Shown: positions 22,163-30,539 of the stretch, in pieces | Layout of the letters: every line of letters starts with the position of its first letter | Position numbering within the stretch: the first letter of the stretch is position 1 | Virus record (IMG/VR): IMGVR_UViG_3300025168_000344 | Coordinates: 1-32,614 of that record | Length of the DNA stretch: 32,614 bases | DNA from: a virus | Reading direction: 5' to 3' (one strand) | Position numbers and translations under genes: made by a program | The notes under the pieces: model-generated | Seen by the model: only the letters and a program-made list of their open reading frames with translations | Databases searched by the model: none | What the model was told of the DNA's origin: nothing

Positions 22163-22534
22163 TTATTTAAAACCTACTTCGCTTATATGATTGTGAAAAC
22201 ATTTAGGACTGCAGTATATATTTTTATACCCTTCGTTATATTTTTGAACAATTTGACTGCGTTTTCTATAAAAAGGTATCGTACAATAATTACAATTTAC
22301 TTTTAAGTTATAGTATTTGAAATGACAGCTACCTTTATGAACTCTGGTTGTGCTTATCTCCCGACAAACTAAACAGTGTTTTACACCTTTTTGGCGTTTG
22401 GCTCTCAGTGTAGGTATATTATTCTCTTTCAACACCCTGTGTATATAGGGACTAGACACATTGAAAGCATCTCCTATTTGTTGTAAGGTATCGTGTGGAT
22501 TATCGTATCTATATTGTATGATTTTAGAAATCAT
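22163..22534 (-). CDS. HTH and zinc-finger protein, putative regulator
   Basis: A 123-residue basic protein. Residues 14-42 form a helix-turn-helix (TLQQIGDAFNVSSPYIHRVL). Residues 54-110 carry three Cys pairs: CLVC, then CNYC with a nearby CHF, then CSPKCFHNH, resembling two zinc knuckles. The mix of HTH and zinc-binding suggests a DNA-binding regulator; an HNH-type nuclease relative is less likely because no HNH metal triad is complete. It lies immediately before the promoter gap in front of the sigma gene, so it may control that region. The start overlaps the previous gene by 11 bases and has no clear ribosome site. Confidence 0.65.
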   Translation of the reverse strand: MISKIIQYRYDNPHDTLQQIGDAFNVSSPYIHRVLKENNIPTLRAKRQKGVKHCLVCREISTTRVHKGSCHFKYYNLKVNCNYCTIPFYRKRSQIVQKYNEGYKNIYCSPKCFHNHISEVGFK

Positions 22535-22736
22535 CTGTCGTTTTGAGAGACAGTTCGTAATTTTTTACAATAGTGCTTAGTTCATTTTTCCAGTGTGTAG
22601 CTAAATAGTTTGCATCTACAGTAGTTTCTGCCGGGTTTAATTCCCAGCCACCTTTTATGTGCCCTGAAGCTGCCTCAATTCTATCCCATTGAGCCTCTGA
22701 GAAAGTCATTGATACTGTTACATCGCCTTCTGCCAT
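22524..22736 (-). CDS. Small hypothetical protein after tail fibre
   Basis: A 70-residue acidic protein, MAEGDVTVSMTFSEAQWDRI, with an unclear family. The last part has DANYLATHWKNELSTIVKNYE, a helix common to short ORFs after tail genes in phages. Its ATG overlaps the fibre stop (TAATGG), so it is translated by coupling. It could be a small chaperone or a non-virion protein; no function is claimed. Confidence 0.6.
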   Translation of the reverse strand: MAEGDVTVSMTFSEAQWDRIEAASGHIKGGWELNPAETTVDANYLATHWKNELSTIVKNYELSLKTTDDF

Positions 22737-25700
22737 TAGTTATTCTCCTTTAGTTTTTCTATTTCTTCTTTTAGTTTTTTTATTTCCATTAATAATACTA
22801 CTGATATTCGGTCATAACTTATAGAATCTGGTCGCCCTTCTTCATCATAAATTACTAATTCTGGAAATAGTTTATGTACTTCTTCCGCTATTAAACCAAA
22901 TCCGGGTTTTCCTTCATCATTTGTGTTTTCATTGTTTTCATATTCTACTGGTCTCATATCATATATTTTAGACGAGTCTAGAGCAGCATCAACAATATTC
23001 TTTTTATACCGTTCTGAAGATGTAAACTTATAAATTAATCCGCCCGCACTTCCATGTAAAACAGTACCGGCACTTCCACTTGAGGTCATACCTACAGAAA
23101 GTCCACTACTGCTTAAAATTGATATTACAGAACCAGCAACAGAATGCCTTATAGAGGGACCACTAGCATCTCTATACATCCCTGTATCTATGTCTGATGA
23201 AAAAGCAAACGTTGGCAATATAGCTCCACCGTCATCACCATAATATCGAGGAGCGTTTGGTATAGAAGTTGGAGAAGAACTTTGTGCAAATCCTCCTTGT
23301 ATTCCTACTAAACGCCATACAGCATATGGAAGGTCATAGTTTATCTCAGCAATTATTTTGAGGTCTGAGTCGTTACGTTCTTGAACTAATGCCGCATAAT
23401 CGCCATCATCTATTACTCTAAATTTAGTTTCACCTTTTAAGTAATAAACATAATAAATTCTACCATCTGAATTTAATGCCGATAGATAACTTGAATCGCC
23501 TGCCTCAATTACAAAAACTTCATTCCCAACATGAACATTTCCAGCTGCCCAATTTACCTGACTTGCAGATGAAGAACTAAATACACATGTTGTTCTAACT
23601 GATGGGTTAGCTGCAAACTCTGGCTCATCTGGTAAGGCATCATCTGTGTTTACGGAATCGGTTAGTCCACTCACATTACTACCAGAAAACTCAGCTGCTT
23701 GAAGAACCGAGTCTTCAACAACCTCATATCTTGTACTTACCCCGCCATTAGCTTCTCTATACTCCATCCCAACCACAATCATAGTTTTATCTACGTTTTG
23801 AATATCACTTCGTACTCTTAATGAGTCTGCGGCTCTGACTGGAATATAGTATCGTAGTGTAGAACTAGTAGAAACACTTCCGGTAGCCCAAGTAACTTTT
23901 ACTTTTGTAGCACTTACCCAAGTAGCATACCCATAGGTACCTGTAGGCAATCCATTAGAATCTAATTCATTAATTGTCATACCGGTACGGAATCCATATT
24001 TAGTCAAGTCTATATTACTATCATATATATCTGCACCACTTGTATGTTCAGCAGCTGATGTAGAGTTTTGAGCTCTAGTCGCAGTAATTAATATTTTACT
24101 GTTGACTGCTGTAATTATTAATTCTTCACTGTCTATTTTTATACGTTGCCCCACATACATACCAGTAGAGTCTGTTACATCAATTGGAGTCTCACTTGTA
24201 TCTAAAGCCTCATTTAACTTACCTGTTAAGAGAGTATTACCAACAGTTATTTCAGCTGTTCCAGAACCTGATACAGCACTTGGAACGTTATCTATATAAA
24301 AATTAGGAACATAAACTGATTGAATGTCTCCTCTAACTGGTGGGTTATGATATCTTAATAAAGCCGCTGCTACACGTTCTCTAATGGTGTCTGGGTCTAC
24401 TGTACCTGAAAGATTAATTTTTTGTGTTTTTCTAACACCTTTTGCAATTCTTGGTCTACCACCGGCTTTAAGTTGAAAAGAATGTCCAGAATCATTCCCA
24501 AAAAAATTATTTAAAGTTGGAGCTGCGGAAGATGTACCCCAAATAACTGTAGAATCATTTAATGCTGGGTCTATATGAGATATTAACATATATGCTGTTT
24601 CTACTGCTGGGTCGGCATTTACGGTGTTTGTACCAGCGGTCAAATATTGTATTCTACCTACAATTGTAGAAATAAATGCATCATCATCTCTCTCAGCATC
24701 GGTAGTTCCATTATGTCCTCTTTGAACTGTTAAATTAGTACTACTATTTATAGCTGTTATTAGGACCTGTTCTCCGGGAAATCCTATAAATAAAACTTGC
24801 CCTACATACATATCTGCTGTTGAATCAAGAGTTAAGCTTGTAGCACCTGCGGCAAAATTACTCCCCATATTTATCTGAGTCATTAGCCCTCTAAATCCCT
24901 CAGCACTGTCTGCATAAGCTAAATCAGAGCCACTTATAGTAAGTATCCCACCTGAAATATTTCGTCCCGGATATACAAAACCAGCACCAGCAGTATTAAT
25001 ATTAAAAACTTCAATCATTTCAAAGTTTTCAGTATTTCTGGTAGTTACTGCATCACCTTTATCTGCTCTAGAAGTACTATTAAAGTTACACGTAACATCA
25101 GTAAAAAACTCCCCTCGGTCTGTTGTAAAATTACTTTGTGTCATAGGTATTTGACGACCTGTAGTAACAAAAGAACCGTTGGTAATAGTGTCCGGAGATG
25201 GGAAATGAATGTTCAGCCCAAAGGCTGTAGGGCCTAAAGTTTCACTAGTTGGACGAGTTCCTCTTTTAAAATAATCTAAAAATGATGTTGATAAACTATT
25301 ACCTGTTGATGTTATATTAGGAGACACATAAAAATCATAACCAAAGCCATCTTGGTCTGCTGATAAAATATAGTGTGGCTCACTAACTGAAGCACTTCTC
25401 ATATGTTTTAGTACTGATTGTGATGCTTGACTTGATAATTTTAAAAGACCATTTTTTTTATAATTTGTTACAGATTCTGTCCATCTGTCATCTACTGCTT
25501 GTAATATAGCTTTGTCTGAATGAGTTGCTGCAGTTGTTCCTCTGTATTCTCTTTCTACAGTTATAGTAGTTTTGTTGGTAACAGCTGTTACTAGCATTTC
25601 TTCATTATCTACTTTTAATATTTGCCCCACAAACATATGGGTAGAATCAATTACCGTTAATTCAGTTTCACTGTCATCAATAGCTTCATTTACCTGTATA

Positions 25701-26467
25701 GAAATACCCGGATGTCTTAAGTTGTTTGAAAAGTGGTCAAGTAAAGATTTTACTAAACCCCCTCTGCTTCCATATGGTTTTACATATTCCTTTCGGTCTC
25801 CATCAAGAACACCTTTTCTTGGTATAAATTGAAATATAGGAGTAGCGGCTTCAAACATAGCTGCACCATTTGAATGAGTATCAAACTCACTATTAACACC
25901 TCGTACAACATTTATAACAGTAGAACTAACAATTTCTGTAATAATCATATCCTCATCATTACTAGCAAATGTTATTCGCATACCTATTCGTAATTCATCT
26001 GTATTCGTAACAGTAATTGGTGTTTCACTATTATCTAAATCTTCATTTAAGGTAGCAATTAAAGCTCGGTCGTTTGCTATTTGTCTAAAAGAGCTTCTAC
26101 CTGTAGTAGTTTGGTCTTTTATTTCAAACAGATAGTCAGATGCTTCAATAATTAAAAACATTCCATCTGCAGTACTAAATTCTTCAGTAACTTTTGTAGC
26201 AGCTCCGTAAAAATAACATTCACCTGTATCTTTATCTCTAATTTTTATAGGTGTAAAATCTCCTACAAGACCTGTAAAAGGTCCTTTAGCAGAAGCTGCA
26301 GAGTTAGATTGCGGGTTAGAGGAATTATTTGAAAGGGTAATTTTAGCTACTCTAGGTTTCCCTAAAGTGTCTGCAATAACAAGGTTATATACACGTGAAT
26401 CGCCTCCAACACTAAAGTCTTCCCATGAATCCCCGTCCCAATAAGATGCTATAGATTTAGATGCCAT
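22736..26467 (-). CDS. Tail fibre or baseplate protein with S74 domain
   Basis: A 1243-residue modular protein. Residues 1-130 resemble a tail-hub-like entry (PIKIRDKDTGECYFYGAA). Four copies of a ~67-residue beta module follow (139-206, 259-325, 533-600, 750-816), each with a D/E-S-E-T-P/L-I-T-V opening and the pattern YVGQ-x-I-K-I-D. Residues 880-1060 include sugar-binding-like and Tyr-rich strands. Residues 1089-1130 are a trimer-like DIDTGMYRD...GSVISILSS stretch. Residues 1151-1243 are an S74 self-cleaving chaperone with S1151 and K1155 in SERYKKNI, GFGLIAEEVHKLFPELV and a terminal coiled coil. The domain is expected to cut before S1151, releasing the mature fibre. Host receptor is unknown. 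Confidence 0.82.
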   Translation of the reverse strand: MASKSIASYWDGDSWEDFSVGGDSRVYNLVIADTLGKPRVAKITLSNNSSNPQSNSAASAKGPFTGLVGDFTPIKIRDKDTGECYFYGAATKVTEEFSTADGMFLIIEASDYLFEIKDQTTTGRSSFRQIANDRALIATLNEDLDNSETPITVTNTDELRIGMRITFASNDEDMIITEIVSSTVINVVRGVNSEFDTHSNGAAMFEAATPIFQFIPRKGVLDGDRKEYVKPYGSRGGLVKSLLDHFSNNLRHPGISIQVNEAIDDSETELTVIDSTHMFVGQILKVDNEEMLVTAVTNKTTITVEREYRGTTAATHSDKAILQAVDDRWTESVTNYKKNGLLKLSSQASQSVLKHMRSASVSEPHYILSADQDGFGYDFYVSPNITSTGNSLSTSFLDYFKRGTRPTSETLGPTAFGLNIHFPSPDTITNGSFVTTGRQIPMTQSNFTTDRGEFFTDVTCNFNSTSRADKGDAVTTRNTENFEMIEVFNINTAGAGFVYPGRNISGGILTISGSDLAYADSAEGFRGLMTQINMGSNFAAGATSLTLDSTADMYVGQVLFIGFPGEQVLITAINSSTNLTVQRGHNGTTDAERDDDAFISTIVGRIQYLTAGTNTVNADPAVETAYMLISHIDPALNDSTVIWGTSSAAPTLNNFFGNDSGHSFQLKAGGRPRIAKGVRKTQKINLSGTVDPDTIRERVAAALLRYHNPPVRGDIQSVYVPNFYIDNVPSAVSGSGTAEITVGNTLLTGKLNEALDTSETPIDVTDSTGMYVGQRIKIDSEELIITAVNSKILITATRAQNSTSAAEHTSGADIYDSNIDLTKYGFRTGMTINELDSNGLPTGTYGYATWVSATKVKVTWATGSVSTSSTLRYYIPVRAADSLRVRSDIQNVDKTMIVVGMEYREANGGVSTRYEVVEDSVLQAAEFSGSNVSGLTDSVNTDDALPDEPEFAANPSVRTTCVFSSSSASQVNWAAGNVHVGNEVFVIEAGDSSYLSALNSDGRIYYVYYLKGETKFRVIDDGDYAALVQERNDSDLKIIAEINYDLPYAVWRLVGIQGGFAQSSSPTSIPNAPRYYGDDGGAILPTFAFSSDIDTGMYRDASGPSIRHSVAGSVISILSSSGLSVGMTSSGSAGTVLHGSAGGLIYKFTSSERYKKNIVDAALDSSKIYDMRPVEYENNENTNDEGKPGFGLIAEEVHKLFPELVIYDEEGRPDSISYDRISVVLLMEIKKLKEEIEKLKENN
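24020..26053 (-). repeat. Four beta-module repeats inside the fibre gene
   Basis: Protein-level repeats at about 26053-25850, 25693-25493, 24871-24668 and 24220-24020. Shared elements are a lead of the type LNEALDTSETPIDVTDS, a central VGQRIKID/EELIITAV unit and a close resembling RGxxGTTAAxH followed by an Asp/Ala-rich edge. They are diverged in DNA, so they are old duplications. Two relatives appear in the tail tube gene (residues about 44-115 and 218-290). Confidence 0.65.
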
Positions 26468-26479
26468 ATATTACTCCTT

Positions 26480-26998
26480 TTATGATACACCTGCTCTCCA
26501 ACCAGCCACAAATTGAATACTAAAAGCCCACCTGTCTTCTAACCCCGGAGCTTGAGAAAATTGAAATTGAGCTATAGCCACTTCATGAATTGCTCCACCT
26601 GTAGAAGCTGTTGTTCCCGACCCTGAATAATCAGGCGTGGTTGCGTCACCAATCTCAAGTTCTAAGTTATCATTTGTTGTCCAAGTTAAAAGTTTCTTTT
26701 CTAAATAGTTTTTGTATGGAATATAGTAGGTTTGCCCTTGAGTTGTAAATTTTTCCATATTAAAGAAAGCATTTGCAGTTGTATTACTTAAGTCTTCACC
26801 AATGTTATCAATAATTCCTGATACAGTAATAGTAGGTCTTGATTGCCCTAAGTCAATTATAACTGGAGAAGCACCCGGTATGGGTATTTGAATTGGTTGT
26901 CTACCATAAGATAAAGATAGTTGTTCTACTTTTAAAGCAAGCCTATCAGTTGCCCCGGAATTTGTCCCGTCTCTAAGTAATACGGATAAATCTGCCAT
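26480..26998 (-). CDS. Distal tail/baseplate-like protein
   Basis: A 172-residue strand-rich protein. Residues 25-70 include PIQIPIPGASPVIIDLGQSRPTITVSGIID, a pattern seen in tail-tip and baseplate connector proteins in which a beta strand pair is followed by a VSG turn. A central FFNMEKFTTQGQTYYIPYK block and a C-terminal FSIQFVAGWRAG are also seen. It lies between the tape measure and the fibre, where the distal tail protein normally is. AGGAG precedes the ATG. The assignment is by position and pattern. Confidence 0.6.
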   Translation of the reverse strand: MADLSVLLRDGTNSGATDRLALKVEQLSLSYGRQPIQIPIPGASPVIIDLGQSRPTITVSGIIDNIGEDLSNTTANAFFNMEKFTTQGQTYYIPYKNYLEKKLLTWTTNDNLELEIGDATTPDYSGSGTTASTGGAIHEVAIAQFQFSQAPGLEDRWAFSIQFVAGWRAGVS

Positions 26999-27007
26999 TG
27001 CTTACTC

Positions 27008-28006
27008 CTAACTGTAAAGATTGTAGTTATCTGATTCTAAAGCCCGGTCTTCTTCTCTAGTTAAGGCTTCACCTATATTGTAACCTGTATATATATCAGC
27101 CCCACCACCACCGGTTAGGCTTCTAGCAAAAGTTGCACTACGTTCAGCAGCGGTTGGTATAGAAACTATTTTTGTTTTTATCCCATCATCGTCAACTACC
27201 TTGTCTAATTTGTTATTCAATACTCTCAATTCCTCTGCAGCAGCATTTTGAGCAGACTGAACGTCAGATTGAAAGTTTGCGAGAGGACTCGTTGCACCTT
27301 CACCAAAAGGGTAAAAGTCTCCTCCGAAAGGATTTGGAATTTTCACCTTTAAAAGCATTGCTATAAGGCCATTTATTGGTGTTAAGATGTCATTCAATAA
27401 ACCTAGTCCCAATATTTTTAATTCTAACCATAACCTTTGCACGGTATCGCCCAGTTTTTTTACATTATTAACTATCTTGGGTACTGCACCACCTTCACCA
27501 ATTAAATAACCAATACCACTTTCAATAAGTTCTATAGCAGTTATTACTGCACCTAGTACTGGAATGCTTTTTAACATATCCATTCCAATTTTTTTAGGGT
27601 CTTGAGTCATGTATTTAGATTGTATTCCTAATATTCTACCCGCTGTCTCAAGCATAACAGCAAATGTAGGCACTAAAGGAATAAGCATAATATCTACCAT
27701 GGCCCCAATTAATTGGAAAAAGGCACCTATTGTACCTGTAAAAATTTGTGATTGTTTCATCATTGCTGACATTTGAAAACTAACACCTGTTAATTTTTTT
27801 GCTGAAGTAGCTCCGTCTTTTGCATACTTCATTGCTTTTTTAGGTCCGTGAATAGTTGCATCTAATGCTTTTTTTGCCACGCTAGACGACATCCCTTCAG
27901 CCGCAGCACCATACGCACCACCAACGGCACCACTGGCACCACGAGCGGCCATACCTGCACCACTAGATGCAGCTTTCATAATTGCTGGTAACAACGCAAA
28001 CACCAT
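27008..28006 (-). CDS. Putative tape measure protein (short)
   Basis: A 332-residue protein. The first 50 residues are Ala/Gly-rich. Hydrophobic helices lie at about 89-128 (TGTIGAFFQLIGAMVDIMLI), 146-170 and 198-220, as is usual for tape measures, and the C-terminal third is charged and helical. It follows the tail chaperones, the standard site of the tape measure gene. By the usual ~1.5 A per residue relation the tail would be about 50 nm, which is short for a siphovirus; the value is a rule-of-thumb inference. It starts with AGGAGG ten bases before the ATG. An alternative is a membrane-active virion protein. Confidence 0.65.
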   Translation of the reverse strand: MVFALLPAIMKAASSGAGMAARGASGAVGGAYGAAAEGMSSSVAKKALDATIHGPKKAMKYAKDGATSAKKLTGVSFQMSAMMKQSQIFTGTIGAFFQLIGAMVDIMLIPLVPTFAVMLETAGRILGIQSKYMTQDPKKIGMDMLKSIPVLGAVITAIELIESGIGYLIGEGGAVPKIVNNVKKLGDTVQRLWLELKILGLGLLNDILTPINGLIAMLLKVKIPNPFGGDFYPFGEGATSPLANFQSDVQSAQNAAAEELRVLNNKLDKVVDDDGIKTKIVSIPTAAERSATFARSLTGGGGADIYTGYNIGEALTREEDRALESDNYNLYS

Positions 28007-28025
28007 TTAAACTAATTCCTCCTAA

Positions 28026-28271
28026 TTAAAATTTCATTCCCTTGTGCATTGAGGTTGCCTTAGTGGCAGCCATTGCTCGGGCTTGTTCATCATTTTCTTT
28101 TTGATTCAGTGCCATTTGTACACCTAAAATCAAATTTAATTCATCACCATTCATACTTTGTATGGCTTCCCAACTAATCCCCATTTTTAATAACTGGATG
28201 GTAATAATCCAGTGGGAGTATAAAACAACTTCATAACTTGTTATGTCAGTTGAACCCCGTGTGAAAGCCAT
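28026..28271 (-). CDS. Tail assembly chaperone, second frame (gpT-like)
   Basis: An 81-residue helical protein (MAFTRGSTDITSYEVVLYSH) that is out of frame with the preceding ORF. The ATG at 28271 overlaps the stop of the first chaperone (TAATGG), so it might start by re-initiation. However, the A_AAA_AAA heptamer upstream joins it in-frame via R-V-M, giving a 203-residue fusion. The C-terminus is Lys/Met-rich and could bind the tape measure, as gpT does in lambda. The pattern W..Y..i..LLK.G.s...i is typical of the downstream half of tail chaperones. Confidence 0.75.
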   Translation of the reverse strand: MAFTRGSTDITSYEVVLYSHWIITIQLLKMGISWEAIQSMNGDELNLILGVQMALNQKENDEQARAMAATKATSMHKGMKF

Positions 28272-28636
28272 TACCCTTTTTTTATTTCGTCAGCTTCCCC
28301 TTGTTTATCAAATGCTTGAGGTACTAAGGGCTCTAAAGCTTTTCCTAGTCTCTCATCTATTGATACTAAAAAAGATTCTGTCGTAGGACCCCAAGGAGCC
28401 TTTACAATCATTTCTTTTAAACACTCTTTCATATAGTAATCCCCATCAAAAGAGTTGTTCCCACCGCCATCAATTTTCAAACATTTAGAAACTATTTTGT
28501 TTCTCCTGCTCCAAGACATAGGTTTAAGTGTAACCTTAACCTCGTCCCCAGTTTCTTCAATAACTATTGTTTGTTCATAGTTCTCACCTGAAATTTGATA
28601 CTTTGAAATATCAAAATCTTTACTCTGCTCCGCCAT
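28271..28636 (-). CDS. Tail assembly chaperone, first frame (gpG-like)
   Basis: A 121-residue protein: MAEQSKDFDISKYQI, strand-rich 21-45 and helical after 45, ending QGEADEIKKG. It lies between the tail tube and tape measure, as does lambda gpG. It has a GGAGG site eight bases before the ATG. Its last codons hold a seven-A slippery site, ATA-AAA-AAA-GGG-TAA, from which a -1 shift continues into the next ORF. The product pair would be the 121-residue short form and a 203-residue long form in a fixed ratio, guiding tube assembly around the tape measure. Confidence 0.75.
   Translation of the reverse strand: MAEQSKDFDISKYQISGENYEQTIVIEETGDEVKVTLKPMSWSRRNKIVSKCLKIDGGGNNSFDGDYYMKECLKEMIVKAPWGPTTESFLVSIDERLGKALEPLVPQAFDKQGEADEIKKG
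28277..28283 (-). promoter_or_regulatory. Programmed -1 ribosomal frameshift site (A_AAA_AAA)
   Basis: Seven A residues on the minus strand, read ATA AAA AAA GGG TAA in frame 0. A -1 slip gives AAA AAA AGG GTA ATG, in frame with the downstream chaperone (R-V-M-A-F-T). An AAGGGGA sequence at about 28302-28296 lies about 13 bases upstream, as an internal Shine-Dalgarno that stimulates -1 shifts in dnaX. Downstream, a small CATAA/TTATG hairpin starts about 31 bases away, too far to be a clear stimulator. Confidence 0.8.
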
Positions 28637-28657
28637 ATAGGCCTCCTGTTCTATTAT

Positions 28658-30490
28658 TTATGGATATACTGGTACGCCATCCACTATTGTTATTCTTAAA
28701 CTTCTAAACACCATATCTAAATCTACTTGAAATGGATTGTCACCCGTTATGCCATGAGGTGCTGAATTAATAAAAATACCTTGCTTATTTAATTGATTTG
28801 TATTATCTGAGCCCTCATCAGGAGCTCCCACAATAGCAGCAGGTGGTATGTCTATAGTTATAGAATCATTGGTTCCTCTTTCAAATTTCAAGCTAGCTGT
28901 AAAACCCCTTCTATATACAGTTCCGTTAGCAGCACCATAATCACCTTCTAGTAGTAATTGTTTAAATAATTCTAAAGCACTGTCTTGAGCAGCTGTTGAA
29001 ACAATAGCTGAATTAACTACATCTGCGTCTGGTAATACTACACTAGCTGACATAGAATATTCTCTTGGCCCCTCTCGGATTTCAAAAGGTCCTCTTGCTC
29101 TTGCACCCTGTTTGCCAATATAATATCTTGGTTCTTCTCCGTTTGAAATAGATAAAGAAAAGCTTCTTATTCTAGCAAACTCTTGCTCAAAAAACTTTAT
29201 TGTTCCTTCTGAAAAATAATAAGGAGAAGTTGTTGGATAGCCTGTACCATCATTAACGGCAGCACCATTATGACTTGGCATTCCTACATCATCTGTATCA
29301 ATTGTTTGCATCAAACCAAATCTAGGCATATTGGCTTCAATACTCGCTCCATCGTAATCATCGCCTGAAGCTGTTCCAACAGTTTTTTGGTTTCTTACAT
29401 TATGTACCATGTTTAAGAAGTTAACACTATCCCAAGACATAGTAAGCATGCCACCTTCTTCAGCACTTATTGTAGATGAGCCTATCATTCCTCCTACGTA
29501 TCTTCTGTCAAAATTTTTAAGAGCAGTTTCTGTACTATCTTTCATATGTACATGCCACGTTACTGTGTCTAAGTCCACTGCTTCTTCAATAGTGTGTGTA
29601 TAAACGCTTGCGGTTGTACATTCTCGTACAGCTGTACTGGTTGCGTGGTCAAAACTTAATGGGTAATTTAATTTAACTCTACTACTTATAATATCAACTA
29701 TTCTTCTTACTTCAGCAGTAGTGTTTGAATCGTCAGCAGTGTATCCAATAACAATATAGTCACCGTCTGCTAAATTTGTGACTGCGTTTAGAAGAATATA
29801 AACGTCACCTTTTTTTACTGCCCCATTAAGAGTAAGTCCAGTACTACTACTTGTAGAGCTAGCTATTGGAAAGGTACGAACGGTTCCTATTGGGAATCTT
29901 AATGGCCACCCATTAAGTAAAACCATACCCGAAACACCACCAGCTAATGTTTGTTGCCCCGGATAAAATACTGAAACATTTCTTTTAGCAGCAGTATTAA
30001 GAAACCTTCTTCCCTCTATACTCATCTCTGGGTCTGGGGTATCAAAAGTTTCATATATACCGGGAATAAAAGTTATAAATTTATTATTGTCCCCATGTCT
30101 GGTAACATCACCCTCATCGCCTAAGCCATCTACCTCTTTTATCTCTGCATCATTATCTTGAAAAAAAGCAATAGGTCTGTCTAAAGTAAAGGTATTTGTT
30201 GTGTTCCCCCCAGCTTTGTCCATTGACTCAATACGCCTAACTTCGTGTTCTGCAACACTAGAAGCGTAAGTACCATCAACGGTACCTATTCTTATAAAAT
30301 CCCCAATTACAAAAGTGTTACTAACTCCATCTACAGATATTGCTCTGCTACCCGCATTGTGGTCACCCACCAATGCAGCTGTAGCTGGTGAAGAAGAAAC
30401 AATAGACCCTTCTATCATTTCGGCATCTCCCCCTTGTGCTGCTTCAGCAGCGAATGTCAATTGTGCTTGGTCACTTCTATATACACCCAT
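28658..30490 (-). CDS. Major tail tube protein with inserted beta modules
   Basis: A 610-residue protein starting MGVYRSDQAQLTFAAEAAQG, the usual opening of siphovirus tail tube proteins. Later parts (about 300-610) hold the tube-like fold (FARIRSFSLSISNGEEPRYY and RGFTASLKFERGTNDS). Two insertions at about 44-115 and 218-290 share the pattern G-D-x-I-x-I-G-x-x-x-x-x-x-EVRRI with the modules in the fibre. Its place is directly before the tail chaperones. The length is well above ordinary tail tube proteins (often 200-300), because of these modules. A contractile sheath is an alternative but no sheath motif or tube partner is seen. GGAG lies nine bases before the ATG. Confidence 0.65.
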   Translation of the reverse strand: MGVYRSDQAQLTFAAEAAQGGDAEMIEGSIVSSSPATAALVGDHNAGSRAISVDGVSNTFVIGDFIRIGTVDGTYASSVAEHEVRRIESMDKAGGNTTNTFTLDRPIAFFQDNDAEIKEVDGLGDEGDVTRHGDNNKFITFIPGIYETFDTPDPEMSIEGRRFLNTAAKRNVSVFYPGQQTLAGGVSGMVLLNGWPLRFPIGTVRTFPIASSTSSSTGLTLNGAVKKGDVYILLNAVTNLADGDYIVIGYTADDSNTTAEVRRIVDIISSRVKLNYPLSFDHATSTAVRECTTASVYTHTIEEAVDLDTVTWHVHMKDSTETALKNFDRRYVGGMIGSSTISAEEGGMLTMSWDSVNFLNMVHNVRNQKTVGTASGDDYDGASIEANMPRFGLMQTIDTDDVGMPSHNGAAVNDGTGYPTTSPYYFSEGTIKFFEQEFARIRSFSLSISNGEEPRYYIGKQGARARGPFEIREGPREYSMSASVVLPDADVVNSAIVSTAAQDSALELFKQLLLEGDYGAANGTVYRRGFTASLKFERGTNDSITIDIPPAAIVGAPDEGSDNTNQLNKQGIFINSAPHGITGDNPFQVDLDMVFRSLRITIVDGVPVYP

Positions 30491-30513
30491 AATTTTTTAC
30501 TCCATGTTGTAAC

Positions 30514-30539
30514 ATCGTATATTTATATTATACTTATTT
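30514..30539 (-). promoter_or_regulatory. Late-promoter-like box AGTATAATATAAATA (tail genes)
   Basis: Minus-strand sequence AAAATAAGTATAATATAAAT with TATAAT at 30532-30527, in the 49-base gap before the tail tube gene. It contains both the AGTATAATA core and a TATAAATA word, the same arrangement as at 6829-6850. An A-rich tract lies upstream and no -35 is seen. Confidence 0.6.

Noticed and set aside
22530-22550. CTGTC/GACAG inverted repeat
   Set aside because: Five-base arms with a nine-base loop inside coding sequence; likely chance.
28658-30490. Tail sheath assignment for the 610-residue protein
   Set aside because: No sheath motif and no separate tube gene follow it; the N-terminus and place before the chaperones fit a tail tube better.
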